From the NCBI GenBank assembly GCA_965366625.1, contig CBDUGP010000042.1, positions 1 to 64,000 on the forward strand: a stretch of DNA of 64,000 nucleotides, read 5' to 3'. Below are positions 1-7,006 of the stretch, piece after piece. The notes beneath the pieces are model-generated. The model saw nothing but the letters and a program-made list of their open reading frames with translations. It had not been told where the DNA came from and did not search any database. The stretch comes from JAUIJL01 sp965366625. GTDB taxonomy: Bacteria > Acidobacteriota > Thermoanaerobaculia > Multivoradales > J023. A program made the translations under genes and the position numbers. Each line of letters opens with the position of its first letter. The stretch's first letter is position 1.

Positions 1-190
1 GTGACTGCCCGTGAGTTGGCGTAACTCGGTGTGACGGCCTGTGACTCGGCGTGACTGCTTGTTAGTTGGCGTGACTCGGTGTGACGGCGTGTGACGGCCC
101 GTATGTCGGCGTGACTCGGTGTGACGGCGTGTGACTCGGCGTGACCCCCTGTCACGATTTGTGACGGAGCGTCACGCCGAGCCCTACTTA
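1..190. repeat. 10-bp tandem repeat array, open at the left edge
   Basis: About 18 units of exactly 10 bp follow one another without spacers. The consensus is close to GTGACTCGGC or GTGACGGCGT, with GTGAC the most constant part. Units at roughly 81-110 and 111-140 suggest a 30-bp higher-order period. The last units turn into the reverse-complement form (GTCACG, GTCACGCCG), so the end of the array can pair with its body. The array begins before the window. A 10-bp period is one DNA helical turn, which would place every unit on the same face of the DNA. The role is unknown; iterons, protein-binding arrays or simple slippage are all possible. Confidence 0.85.
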
Positions 191-191
191 C

Positions 192-896
192 CTAGGCGGA
201 CGTGACCGCAACACCGAGCTTGGATAAGGCGTCCGCCAACACCGGCCGAGGGTCGAGCCCCACCTTCGACACCGTGGCCTGGGTCACCTTCAGGCGCTCG
301 CACTTGCCGTTGATCTGCGCAAAGGCCCCACTGCGATAGCCACCGCGGAGGAACCGCCGGTAAGCCGTCTCATCGAAAACCGGGTTCGGCGGGCAAAAAG
401 CGCTCGTGCTCTCCAACGGCTTACCGTCATCGGCAAACACAAGCTCGGTACCGAAAAGCGGGCCACCGATTGCCGGCGATCCCGACACCAAAACGGCAGG
501 GCTCGGCGGAGACGCAGATTCGAAAAGGGAGGGCTGAACCTCGCCCGTCGACCGTTGAAGCCAATAGAAGGTCAGCTTGGTTTCCACACCCGGCTGGGTC
601 TCCAAACCCCCGCGAAAAAGGGGAATCTCAAAGCCCTGCCGGCGCAGCTCACGAATGGAGCGCGTCCCGCGTCCACCGCCGCAATAGGGCTGCGAGAAAA
701 CCGGCGCCGGAACCCTGCCGGGCGGTCCGTAGAGGTCCAATTGAGCAATCTTCCAACGATGCCGGCGAACCGCCGATTCGTTGAGCACGTGCCACACCTT
801 CGCCTCGCGAGTGCCCGCACCGAACAACCGACCGGACGGGCACCGCACCGCCGTCTCCGGCAACCGGAAAGGAAGGGGAAAGTCGTTGGTCAACAT
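192..896 (-). CDS. Hypothetical protein of integrated element (234 aa)
   Basis: I do not recognise this protein. It has 234 residues, is Pro/Gly/Arg-rich, and shows no signal peptide or membrane segment. The C-terminal part (about residues 175-234) has a basic helical stretch followed by KVTQATVSKVGL, which could be a small DNA-contacting helix; that is speculative. The start ATG at 896 lies inside the end of the upstream gene (7-base overlap), so the two are probably translationally coupled and form one unit. It sits directly beside the 10-bp array, in the element that ends at tRNA-Arg. A part in element maintenance is possible by context only. Confidence 0.6.
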   Translation of the reverse strand: MLTNDFPLPFRLPETAVRCPSGRLFGAGTREAKVWHVLNESAVRRHRWKIAQLDLYGPPGRVPAPVFSQPYCGGGRGTRSIRELRRQGFEIPLFRGGLETQPGVETKLTFYWLQRSTGEVQPSLFESASPPSPAVLVSGSPAIGGPLFGTELVFADDGKPLESTSAFCPPNPVFDETAYRRFLRGGYRSGAFAQINGKCERLKVTQATVSKVGLDPRPVLADALSKLGVAVTSA

Positions 897-1219
897 GGGC
901 GGTCCACCCGCGCGGCCTTACGCCCGAGCTCGTAAGCGTTGAGCACCGCCTCAAGAATTTTGGGATCTCGAACCTCGCTCTCGATCGCCAGCGGCTCCCG
1001 GTCCGCCAGCCAGACCACCGTGCTCACTGTGCTCACCCAACAGCCTTCCTCCGAGAACCGGCTGACCTCGTAATAACTGATCTCCCGCTCGCCGTGGACC
1101 GGGCTCTGATGAACCCAATCCAACGGCCTGGCCTCATCCCAAGAAACCTCGATCCCGGCGCCGTCGGCCCCGAAATCAGACAAAGCTGCGCCACTCCGCG
1201 CCATGTCGCGGTCTTCCAT
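890..1219 (-). CDS. Hypothetical acidic protein of integrated element (109 aa)
   Basis: This is a 109-residue protein of unknown function, with no membrane segment or recognised motif. The ATG at 1219 is preceded by a good ribosome-binding site (AAAGGGGA about 5 bases upstream), which supports translation. Its stop overlaps the start of the next minus-strand gene by 7 bases, suggesting a two-gene operon. The middle (residues 35-75) is rich in aromatic and beta-forming residues and the end is a helix (ILEAVLNAYELGRKAA). Genes with this spacing and no homology I can name are typical of phage or island cargo. The 1220-1411 stretch upstream holds nothing I can identify. Confidence 0.6.
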   Translation of the reverse strand: MEDRDMARSGAALSDFGADGAGIEVSWDEARPLDWVHQSPVHGEREISYYEVSRFSEEGCWVSTVSTVVWLADREPLAIESEVRDPKILEAVLNAYELGRKAARVDRPC

Positions 1220-1392
1220 CGCCGTCCCCTTTAGTTGGAGAGTTGTTGTGAAATCCCGGAAAACCCCATCCGGGCAAAATCGCTCATGGAAACCGACCCT
1301 TGAGCCGGCTCACATCAACGATCCAGAATAGGGAGACATCGGACCCGGCGCTTGGACCGGTACCCATTACTGATACCCGCCGGGCCCGCTGT

Positions 1393-1424
1393 CTCCTAAC
1401 CCTTCAGACTCCTAACCCTTCAGA
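1393..1424. repeat. 16-bp tandem duplication at the end of a recombinase remnant
   Basis: The 16-mer CTCCTAACCCTTCAGA occurs twice back to back (1393-1408 and 1409-1424). The second copy contains the stop codon of the minus-strand recombinase remnant. The duplication sits exactly where the recombinase homology breaks off, so it may be a scar of the event that removed the catalytic end. Confidence 0.8.
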
Positions 1425-1756
1425 ATGCGTCTCACACTGTCGGCCCGCAACGCCTTACCGCCCTTGCGTCCGACCCAAAACGGCACATCCATTCCCAAAC
1501 AAAACCCCCTGTGCTGCAAATAGGCCATCAACGCCTGAACCGCCCCCTGAGACAAACGAATCTGACGCTCCGCCAACCGCGAGCCGTTGCGACAAACAAA
1601 ACAAACCCGATACCCGTCCGCCGCCCGCATAATGTTCGAGCCCAACAGCTCCGCCAACTGGCGCCGAGACAGCCCAAGCTCACCGAGCCCCGTACAAAGC
1701 TCCTCCGCAAAGATCCGAAGCGCATGATTCCGGGCCCGGATGCCGGCTTGGGTCAA
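1412..1756 (-). pseudogene. Tyrosine-recombinase fragment without catalytic C-terminus
   Basis: The 114-residue reading frame resembles the middle of a tyrosine recombinase. Residues about 20-55 look like the helix pair around the first catalytic region. Residues about 48-112 follow the pattern 'basic loop, RLSQGAVQALMAYLQ, short beta turn, SVRRILK' seen between the first Arg and the HxxR box. The HxxR box, the second His and the nucleophilic Tyr are all absent: the frame stops in the 16-bp duplication. A TTG start at 1756 with AAAGGAG about 10 bases upstream means it may still be translated. Its relation to a recombinase is inference from pattern only. It could also be an unrelated small DNA-binding protein. 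Confidence 0.45.
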
Positions 1757-1811
1757 CGTGGGATTACTCCTTTGGTCTTGGGGCCGTGTTTTTCGGTGAA
1801 GTCATGGACTG

Positions 1812-2201
1812 CTACGGGTTCAAGGAAAGCTGTGTCATTGAGCTTGCGTAGGCTTTGGCTGTTCTCTTTAGGGCGCTTCTTACTTCCTGGTAGAGAACCG
1901 CATCTAGCAAAAGCTGCTGAGCGCGGGCTGAGATCTCCACTTCGGTCGGATCAGGAATAGGCGAAATGTCATAGCTTCCGATTCGCTCTCGCCGGATGAG
2001 AAAACGAGCTAGCCGTCTGGCATCTACTCGTCTAGGCGCTCGACCAGGTGTGCCGTCCTGAAGCGCGACTCCTTCTAGCCGTACTTCTTTGACACAATGG
2101 ACGGATCCAAGGCCGTATTGAGGGTTGTCCATCCAGTCTCGGACCGTGGCTTCAGAGACGTCAAGGAGCTTTGCCACGGTATTCGGGGAGAGGTAACACA
2201 T
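1812..2201 (-). CDS. Excisionase/MerR-like helix-turn-helix protein (129 aa)
   Basis: Residues about 3-25 (LSPNTVAKLLDVSEATVRDWM) form a clear winged-HTH of the excisionase/MerR type, and the region ending near residue 70 (DARRLARFLIRR) is the usual end of that domain. The C-terminal half is an unassigned helical segment. The ATG at 2201 follows TAGGAGAG about 9 bases upstream. It is transcribed away from the XRE gene across a 160-bp shared control region. In an element with an integrase this is the natural candidate for a recombination directionality factor or a Cro-like switch partner, but no direct evidence separates these roles. Confidence 0.7.
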   Translation of the reverse strand: MCYLSPNTVAKLLDVSEATVRDWMDNPQYGLGSVHCVKEVRLEGVALQDGTPGRAPRRVDARRLARFLIRRERIGSYDISPIPDPTEVEISARAQQLLLDAVLYQEVRSALKRTAKAYASSMTQLSLNP

Positions 2202-2361
2202 GTTGTGGCTCTCCTACCGTCCAGAGTGACCGGGTTTTTCGTGAAGTGGCTCATTTTTTCTCATGTCAGGTGAATTATCGTATGGTGGAAATCACGTGTC
2301 AAGTGAACATCACCTTAAAGTTGATTTTTCGTGAGCTATAAAGCTTAACTCGCTGATTTTT
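2202..2361. promoter_or_regulatory. Divergent control region between the HTH and XRE genes
   Basis: This AT-richer, 160-bp intergenic stretch separates two divergently transcribed regulators. It contains paired short repeats that could be operators: TGTCAGGTGAA near 2264 and TGTCAAGTGAA near 2297, and TTTTTCGTGA near 2236 and again near 2324. A TATAAA at 2337-2342 could be the -10 box of the XRE gene, though no good -35 box is evident. A genetic-switch arrangement is inferred from layout. Confidence 0.45.
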
Positions 2362-2811
2362 ATGGACTTAAAGTATGACTTTGGTCGAGAATTCACTCAG
2401 GACGTGAACGTGGACGTGAATTTGTTTAAGAATCTTCCCGGCTTTCTCAAGTCGAGACGAAAACAACTCGGGCTGAATCAAGCTGCCGTGGCGAAAGCCC
2501 TTGGGGTAAGCATTCAGCAGATCAGCCGCTATGAATCCGGGGAGTCGGATGTTCCGGCATCGCGTTTAGGAAATCTGTTGGCCTATTTAGGGCTTAGGCA
2601 CGACGATCTTGGTCGTTTCGGAGAGGATCTAAGGGCTCTGACCCAAGGCGAGCCTTTGGCGGATCGGCCTGATTGGGCTACGCTCGCGATCGACGAATTG
2701 GGAAATGAAGGGCAGGTCGAAGGGCCTGATTCAATGGATCTGCAAGGCAGGTTGGAACGGCTTGAGAGGGAGCTTCAGCTTCTTCGACAGGCTACTTCGA
2801 GAGAATCGTAG
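2362..2811 (+). CDS. XRE-family transcriptional regulator (149 aa)
   Basis: Residues about 25-80 form a Cro/C1-type HTH: FLKSRRKQLGLNQAAVAKAL, then GVSIQQISRYESGESDVPASRL, with the conserved Q in helix 2 and the YESG turn. The linker is acidic, and residues about 122-145 (LQGRLERLERELQLLRQ) form a short leucine-rich coiled coil likely to drive dimerisation. The N-terminal 20 residues are rich in Asp/Val (DVNVDVN). It is divergent from the excisionase-like gene and the following TPR-like gene starts one base after its stop, so the pair are almost surely co-expressed. It probably represses the element and itself through the repeats at 2202-2361. Confidence 0.85.
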   Translation: MDLKYDFGREFTQDVNVDVNLFKNLPGFLKSRRKQLGLNQAAVAKALGVSIQQISRYESGESDVPASRLGNLLAYLGLRHDDLGRFGEDLRALTQGEPLADRPDWATLAIDELGNEGQVEGPDSMDLQGRLERLERELQLLRQATSRES

Positions 2812-2812
2812 T

Positions 2813-3745
2813 ATGGCTGGTTCATTGGAGGAGTTGCTGGAGCTTTCGTTCTGGCACCCGTCGAAGTGCCTCACACAGGCAGTTGAGGTGTTGCGCGTTT
2901 CTACTGACGCGCACACCAGAGTCCGGGGGCTTTTGGCCGCATCGGTTTCGGCAATTCACTTCGGAGCCTTGGAAGCCGGCGATAGCCTGCTGGCCAGAGC
3001 CTTCTTGGAAGCGGATGCAGACGACCACCCTTTTTGGTTCTCTTCTGCTGGTGTTCTAGCGCATATTTACCGTTCAAAGGGCTGGCAGGTTCGAGCAGAA
3101 TCCCAAGCCAACATTCAGATTCTCTTGGCTCGCTCTGATTCGGAAAGAGGGCAGGCCCATGTCGGCCGCTCATCTATCTTTCGGTGGGCCAACGATCCCA
3201 GCTCGGTTCTCTCGGATGCCGTAGCAGGTCTGTTGTATTTGGACAGCTCTCCGGGACACCGACATTGGGTTGCGGGACATCTGAATGCGGCGGGAGCCTT
3301 GGGTCAATTGGGGCATGGGAGGCAAGCTCTCAAGTTCCTCGAGAGAGGACTGGCCAACTCATCTGGCGACGAGCGCGTATCTCTCCGGCATCAATGGGTC
3401 CGAGCAGGAGCGCTGGCTTCTCTTGGAGAGGTAGATTTGGCCGTCGGCGCCTATTTCGAAGTGCTCGACCAGGCTTCCAATCAAGGATGGGGGCTTGAAG
3501 CTGCCCAGGTCACTATCGAGATTGCTGCTCTTTGCCTTGCGATCGGACGCTTGGAAGCAGCGCGGACCCTAGCCCAATACTCATTTATCGTCTTCCGGGC
3601 GTTTAGGCATCACGAGGAAGCGACCCAGGCATTTGTTGCTCTGTTTGAAGCCTGCAAGCGGCAGCGGGTGAGCTCCGAGCTCATCGAGACCGCTACTTCA
3701 AGGATGCAGACTGCAATACTCGGACGGCTCGCATTTCTAAGTTGA
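2813..3745 (+). CDS. TPR-like helical-repeat protein paired with XRE regulator (310 aa)
   Basis: The ATG at 2813, one base after the XRE stop, gives a 310-residue protein; a longer frame from 2705 would overlap the XRE coil and is less likely. The whole chain is alpha-helical with TPR-like helix pairs (for example residues 25-60, 140-175 and 180-250, with G-x-L-x-x-L-G-x-x-x-x-A spacing around LNAAGALGQLGHGRQAL and ALASLGEVDLAV). There are no membrane segments. XRE regulators coupled to TPR domains occur in peptide-responsive regulators such as PlcR/Rgg/AimR, where both parts are in one chain. Here they are separate genes. A sensory partner controlling the repressor is inference. Confidence 0.65.
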   Translation: MAGSLEELLELSFWHPSKCLTQAVEVLRVSTDAHTRVRGLLAASVSAIHFGALEAGDSLLARAFLEADADDHPFWFSSAGVLAHIYRSKGWQVRAESQANIQILLARSDSERGQAHVGRSSIFRWANDPSSVLSDAVAGLLYLDSSPGHRHWVAGHLNAAGALGQLGHGRQALKFLERGLANSSGDERVSLRHQWVRAGALASLGEVDLAVGAYFEVLDQASNQGWGLEAAQVTIEIAALCLAIGRLEAARTLAQYSFIVFRAFRHHEEATQAFVALFEACKRQRVSSELIETATSRMQTAILGRLAFLS

Positions 3746-3805
3746 CTTAGCCGACAGGATCGATTCCAGGAACAATCTCTTGGTTCTGTTCGGTCGGGTC
3801 GGTCG

Positions 3806-4081
3806 ATGTCCCTACTTTTAGATTCGTCTTTGCTTTCATCGCGTGTGTCTCCTTTTTGGGGTTCCCCTGAACATGGGTTGGCAATTCGGACACCGCGTCC
3901 GAATTCACCGAGGCGACCTAGGTCTAGATCCGTTTCCGAGGAAAGGATTGACTCCGTCGGCTACGGGATCTGGGGAATTGTAGAAGACGGGAGTCTGAAG
4001 CCCGTCAAAATCGGAGAATCTGCGACTTTTCGCGCGGCTTTGAATCGTTTTTTCGCTCTCGCTGAGATGGACTGGCAATAG
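3806..4081 (+). CDS. Possible small basic protein (91 aa), doubtful
   Basis: This is an open frame of 91 codons in the 3746-4213 stretch between the TPR-like gene and the integrase. The first half is Ser/Arg/Pro-rich and unlike a folded domain. Residues about 50-90 (IDSVGYGIWGIVEDGSLKPVKIG, then a short helix) look more protein-like, so the true start may be internal. No convincing ribosome-binding site precedes the ATG. I see nothing else in this intergenic stretch. Confidence 0.25.
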   Translation: MSLLLDSSLLSSRVSPFWGSPEHGLAIRTPRPNSPRRPRSRSVSEERIDSVGYGIWGIVEDGSLKPVKIGESATFRAALNRFFALAEMDWQ

Positions 4082-4213
4082 ACCGTCCCGAAAACACGAT
4101 GATTCCTGCTCTCCTACCGCTCCTCTCTCCGGCCGAGGGATGAATCTAGATGGATGGTTTCGACAGTAGTACGGGGCCCTGCGCTCGGGACGGTTGCCGT
4201 TCCAAGATCAAGG

Positions 4214-5530
4214 CTAACCGCTAACCAAGTTGTCCATGTGAGCCTCCAAGACAGTGGCAAGCTCGATCATTCTTGGGGCCTTTGTATGGCGGTAGGTGTG
4301 GGTTGTGCCTTGCTTGGCGGTACGGTGGTCGACTAGATCCGCAATATCTGCGATGTCGATTCCTGCATAGGCATGTTGGTTGATGATCGTGTGCCTGAGG
4401 GCGTAACGAGTTGCTTCTCGATCGGTTCGTAGATTCAGGCCAAAGATCGAGTCGGTCTTTTCCTTAAGTTGTCGCCACGGCGTTCTAGTTCCGGACGGAT
4501 CCATGGGTCGGCCAGGGTCGACCCATGAAGGGAGCAAGAAAGGGCTGGCGCCGATACTCAGCTCAGACATTAGCCTCAGGTCTTCAAGGGCGGCCGGACC
4601 AAAAGCTAGAATCCTCCCTTCGGGCCCTCCGCGGTCCCCTTTGGCGGTTCTGGTATCGGCGAATCCTTGGGACCATCTGACTTCATCCTTGCGCAATCGT
4701 CGGAGCTCCACAGGACGGAGCCCGGTCCTTGCAAGGACTCGAAAAGAGAGCAACGAGCGACTCTTGAATTTGGCGTGTCTGTCGCCCTGCTTGGCGCGAT
4801 CAATCATCTCTGAAAGGAATTGGTCAAGAGCGAGGCGCAGCCCTCGATATTCTTCTAGCGAGTAGATTCTCTCTCGCCGCTTTTCCGGGAATTTCTTGAC
4901 CTGCTTGCAGGGATTTTCCCAGGTGACCAGATCGGACGGCTTCAAAAGACCGTATCGAGGGGCCATATTGAAAGCATGATGAAGGAGGGATCGGGTCCGA
5001 TTGAAGGCGACCGGAGTTTGCTCCATCATTTTCCTGAGCTCCCAGATGTGTGGGGGCCCTACCTCCAAGACCGGGAGGTTTCCGAAAACCTGACCCCTGA
5101 TTTCGAGAGCTAGCAGCTTTTCCCATTTCCGGGATTCTTCCTTCTGCGAGGAAGTAGCCTTGGTGGAATGGGATTGATATTCGGCTGCCAAGTCCGACAC
5201 GGTGGCCTGTTGCTCATTGGTAGGGTCGGGTAGTCTGAGTGGATCCACCGACCCTTCAAGCTGAGCTTGCCGAGCTCGATTTCGATGCATTCGAACAGCT
5301 TCGGCAGCCTCTTCTAGGGTCCACTCTTCAAGGGGTCCGAGAACCCTATGCCTCGTCTGTTGGTGCCATCGGTAGCGAACATACCACTCGCGACGCCACC
5401 GCCCACCCCTCACTGGCCTAACCCGTAGGCACAGGCCGGGAACCAAAGAGCAAAGCAGCCAGGGATCTCGTTTGGGCTCCTTAGGGATCCACCTTAGGGC
5501 GAGACTGCGTGTGATCTTAGCGACTCGCAT
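4214..5530 (-). CDS. P4-type tyrosine recombinase/integrase (438 aa)
   Basis: This is a complete phage/island integrase. Residues about 20-90 resemble the arm-binding domain of P4-like integrases and 105-200 the core-binding SAM-like domain. The catalytic domain shows Arg272 (ARTGLRPVEL), a likely beta-hairpin Lys near 298, the box YALRHT with Arg379 (the usual His of HxxR is Tyr, a common substitution), His402 in LVDHR, and nucleophile Tyr413 in THTYRH. All parts needed for strand exchange are present. The gene lies about 200 bp from the 3' end of tRNA-Arg and points away from it, the standard arrangement for tRNA-targeted islands. It should integrate the element that fills 1-5726. Confidence 0.93.
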   Translation of the reverse strand: MRVAKITRSLALRWIPKEPKRDPWLLCSLVPGLCLRVRPVRGGRWRREWYVRYRWHQQTRHRVLGPLEEWTLEEAAEAVRMHRNRARQAQLEGSVDPLRLPDPTNEQQATVSDLAAEYQSHSTKATSSQKEESRKWEKLLALEIRGQVFGNLPVLEVGPPHIWELRKMMEQTPVAFNRTRSLLHHAFNMAPRYGLLKPSDLVTWENPCKQVKKFPEKRRERIYSLEEYRGLRLALDQFLSEMIDRAKQGDRHAKFKSRSLLSFRVLARTGLRPVELRRLRKDEVRWSQGFADTRTAKGDRGGPEGRILAFGPAALEDLRLMSELSIGASPFLLPSWVDPGRPMDPSGTRTPWRQLKEKTDSIFGLNLRTDREATRYALRHTIINQHAYAGIDIADIADLVDHRTAKQGTTHTYRHTKAPRMIELATVLEAHMDNLVSG

Positions 5531-5568
5531 TGCTCCGATCCAAGATAGGTAGAGATGGGTTCAGATTC

Positions 5569-5599
5569 TTGTATAGTTCCTTGTATAGTCATTGTATAG
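5569..5599. promoter_or_regulatory. Three phased TTGTATAG repeats upstream of integrase
   Basis: TTGTATAG occurs at 5569-5576, 5581-5588 and 5592-5599, spaced 12 and 11 bp, close to one helical turn. They lie between the integrase start (5530) and the tRNA 3' end (5727). This is where arm-type integrase sites, excisionase sites or an integrase operator are expected. Each copy also contains a TATAG that could serve as a -10 box. Function is inferred from position and phasing. Confidence 0.6.
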
Positions 5600-5726
5600 C
5601 GCTAACCCTGAATTGCCCCTAATTCTCGATATTTTTGGGCGAGAATTGGAGAACGAACCGTCGAGCCATCGGTTCGTCAAGAATCTCTAAGCCTAATGTT
5701 TTCAGTGCTTAAGGAGGGGGAGAGGC

Positions 5727-5802
5727 TGGTACACCTGGAGGGACTCGAACCCCCAACCCTCTGATCCGAAGTCAGATGCTCTATCCATTGAGCTACAGGT
5801 GC
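5727..5802 (-). tRNA. tRNA-Arg (anticodon TCG)
   Basis: The reverse strand folds as a full tRNA of 76 nt with encoded CCA. The acceptor arm is GCACCTG with CAGGTGT, the D arm contains AGCTCAATGGATAGAGC, the anticodon loop is CTTCGGA giving TCG (reads CGA), and the T arm carries GGTTCGAGTCC. Its 3' end faces the integrase, so it is the probable attachment site of the island. The second, partial copy of the 3' end expected at the other island end is not found in 1-5700 and should lie beyond the left edge. Confidence 0.97.
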
Positions 5803-5962
5803 TTAGGGAAAGTATTGTAATGCCGACCCACCGCTGAGGTCTATCTTCGGCTTGCTCTGTGGGTATCTCGGCCGTGTTTTTCTGGGTTGGCTGCGTGGAT
5901 GCGCTTGAGACGGTAGAATCCGGCTTCGCCGTCGCCCGACGGTGTTTCAACTCGGGAGATCC

Positions 5963-7006
5963 ATGCGAAGCTTTGCGAGTGACAATAATTCCGGGGCTCA
6001 TCCGGTGATTTGGAAGGCCCTTGAAGCGGCCAATGCCGATCATGCGGTGGCTTATGGTGGCGATCTTTGGACGGCGCGGGCGGTGGCGGCGATTCAGGGG
6101 GCGTTCGGTACCGAGGGGCCGGTGCTTTTTGTTTATAACGGCACGGGTGCGAACGTGACCGCCATGGCGGCTTTGACCCGTTCTTATGAGGCCGTGATTT
6201 GCACCGAGATGGCGCATTTGCATGTGGACGAATGTGGGGCGCCGGAGCGCATTGCCGGCTGCAAGCTGCTGACGGTGCCGTCGGACGACGGCAAGCTGAC
6301 GGTCGCCGATATTGAGCGGTTTACGTGGTTGATGGGTGATTGCCATCACCCGCAGCCCAAGGTGGTGTCGATTACCCAGGCCACGGAACTCGGTCAGGTC
6401 TACGAGCCGGCGGAGATTTCGGCGTTGTCGGCCTGTTGCCGAGAGCACGACCTCTTTTTGCACATGGACGGTGCACGTATCGCCAACGCGGCCGCCGCCA
6501 AGGGTTGCACCTTAAAAGAAATGGTGACCGACACCGGGGTCGATGTGTTGTCCTTCGGCGGCACCAAGAACGGATTGATGTTCGGCGAAGCGGTGGTTTT
6601 TCTCCGCCCCGAGCTGGGCGAGCGGGCCCAGTTTTATCGCAAGCAAAGCGCCCAGCTGTCGTCGAAGATGCGTTTTATCGCCGCCCAATTTGAAGCTTTA
6701 ATCCACGACGATCTGTGGTTGCGCAACGCGTCCCACGCCAATGCCATGGCCCGTTTGCTGGCGGAGCGCATGGCCGCGGCCGGGGTGGAGGTCACCCAGG
6801 ACGTGCACGCCAACGCGGTGTTTGCGCGCCTCGACCCCGCCCTTTGTCAAGCCCTGCAACAAGAGTTTTTCTTTTACGTCTGGAATGCCGCCACCGACGA
6901 GGTGCGTTGGATGACCTCCTTCGACACCACCGAAGACGATATCGACGCCTTCGTGGCCGCTCTCCAAGTTATTCGTGCCGATCTTCGAGGAAACCAAAGC
7001 TTATGA
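5963..7006 (+). CDS. ltaE: Low-specificity L-threonine aldolase
   Basis: This is a PLP enzyme that cleaves L-threonine or allo-threonine to glycine and acetaldehyde. The 347-residue length fits the family. It has the N-terminal FASDNNSGAHP motif, the YGGD substrate loop near 31-34, HMDGARIAN around 167-174, and the PLP lysine Lys202 in SFGGTKNG. I chose the ATG at 5963 because GGGAG precedes it by 7 bases; a GTG at 5942 is in frame but poorer. The next gene starts inside its stop (ATGA), so the two are co-transcribed with acyl-CoA catabolism. It marks the first chromosomal gene after the island. Confidence 0.93.
   Translation: MRSFASDNNSGAHPVIWKALEAANADHAVAYGGDLWTARAVAAIQGAFGTEGPVLFVYNGTGANVTAMAALTRSYEAVICTEMAHLHVDECGAPERIAGCKLLTVPSDDGKLTVADIERFTWLMGDCHHPQPKVVSITQATELGQVYEPAEISALSACCREHDLFLHMDGARIANAAAAKGCTLKEMVTDTGVDVLSFGGTKNGLMFGEAVVFLRPELGERAQFYRKQSAQLSSKMRFIAAQFEALIHDDLWLRNASHANAMARLLAERMAAAGVEVTQDVHANAVFARLDPALCQALQQEFFFYVWNAATDEVRWMTSFDTTEDDIDAFVAALQVIRADLRGNQSL

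Noticed and set aside
1..190. CRISPR array at the left edge
   Set aside because: Units are contiguous 10-mers without spacers and no cas gene is present.
5702..6463. Minus-strand frame covering tRNA-Arg and the start of ltaE
   Set aside because: It reads through the tRNA and is antisense to a clear enzyme gene.
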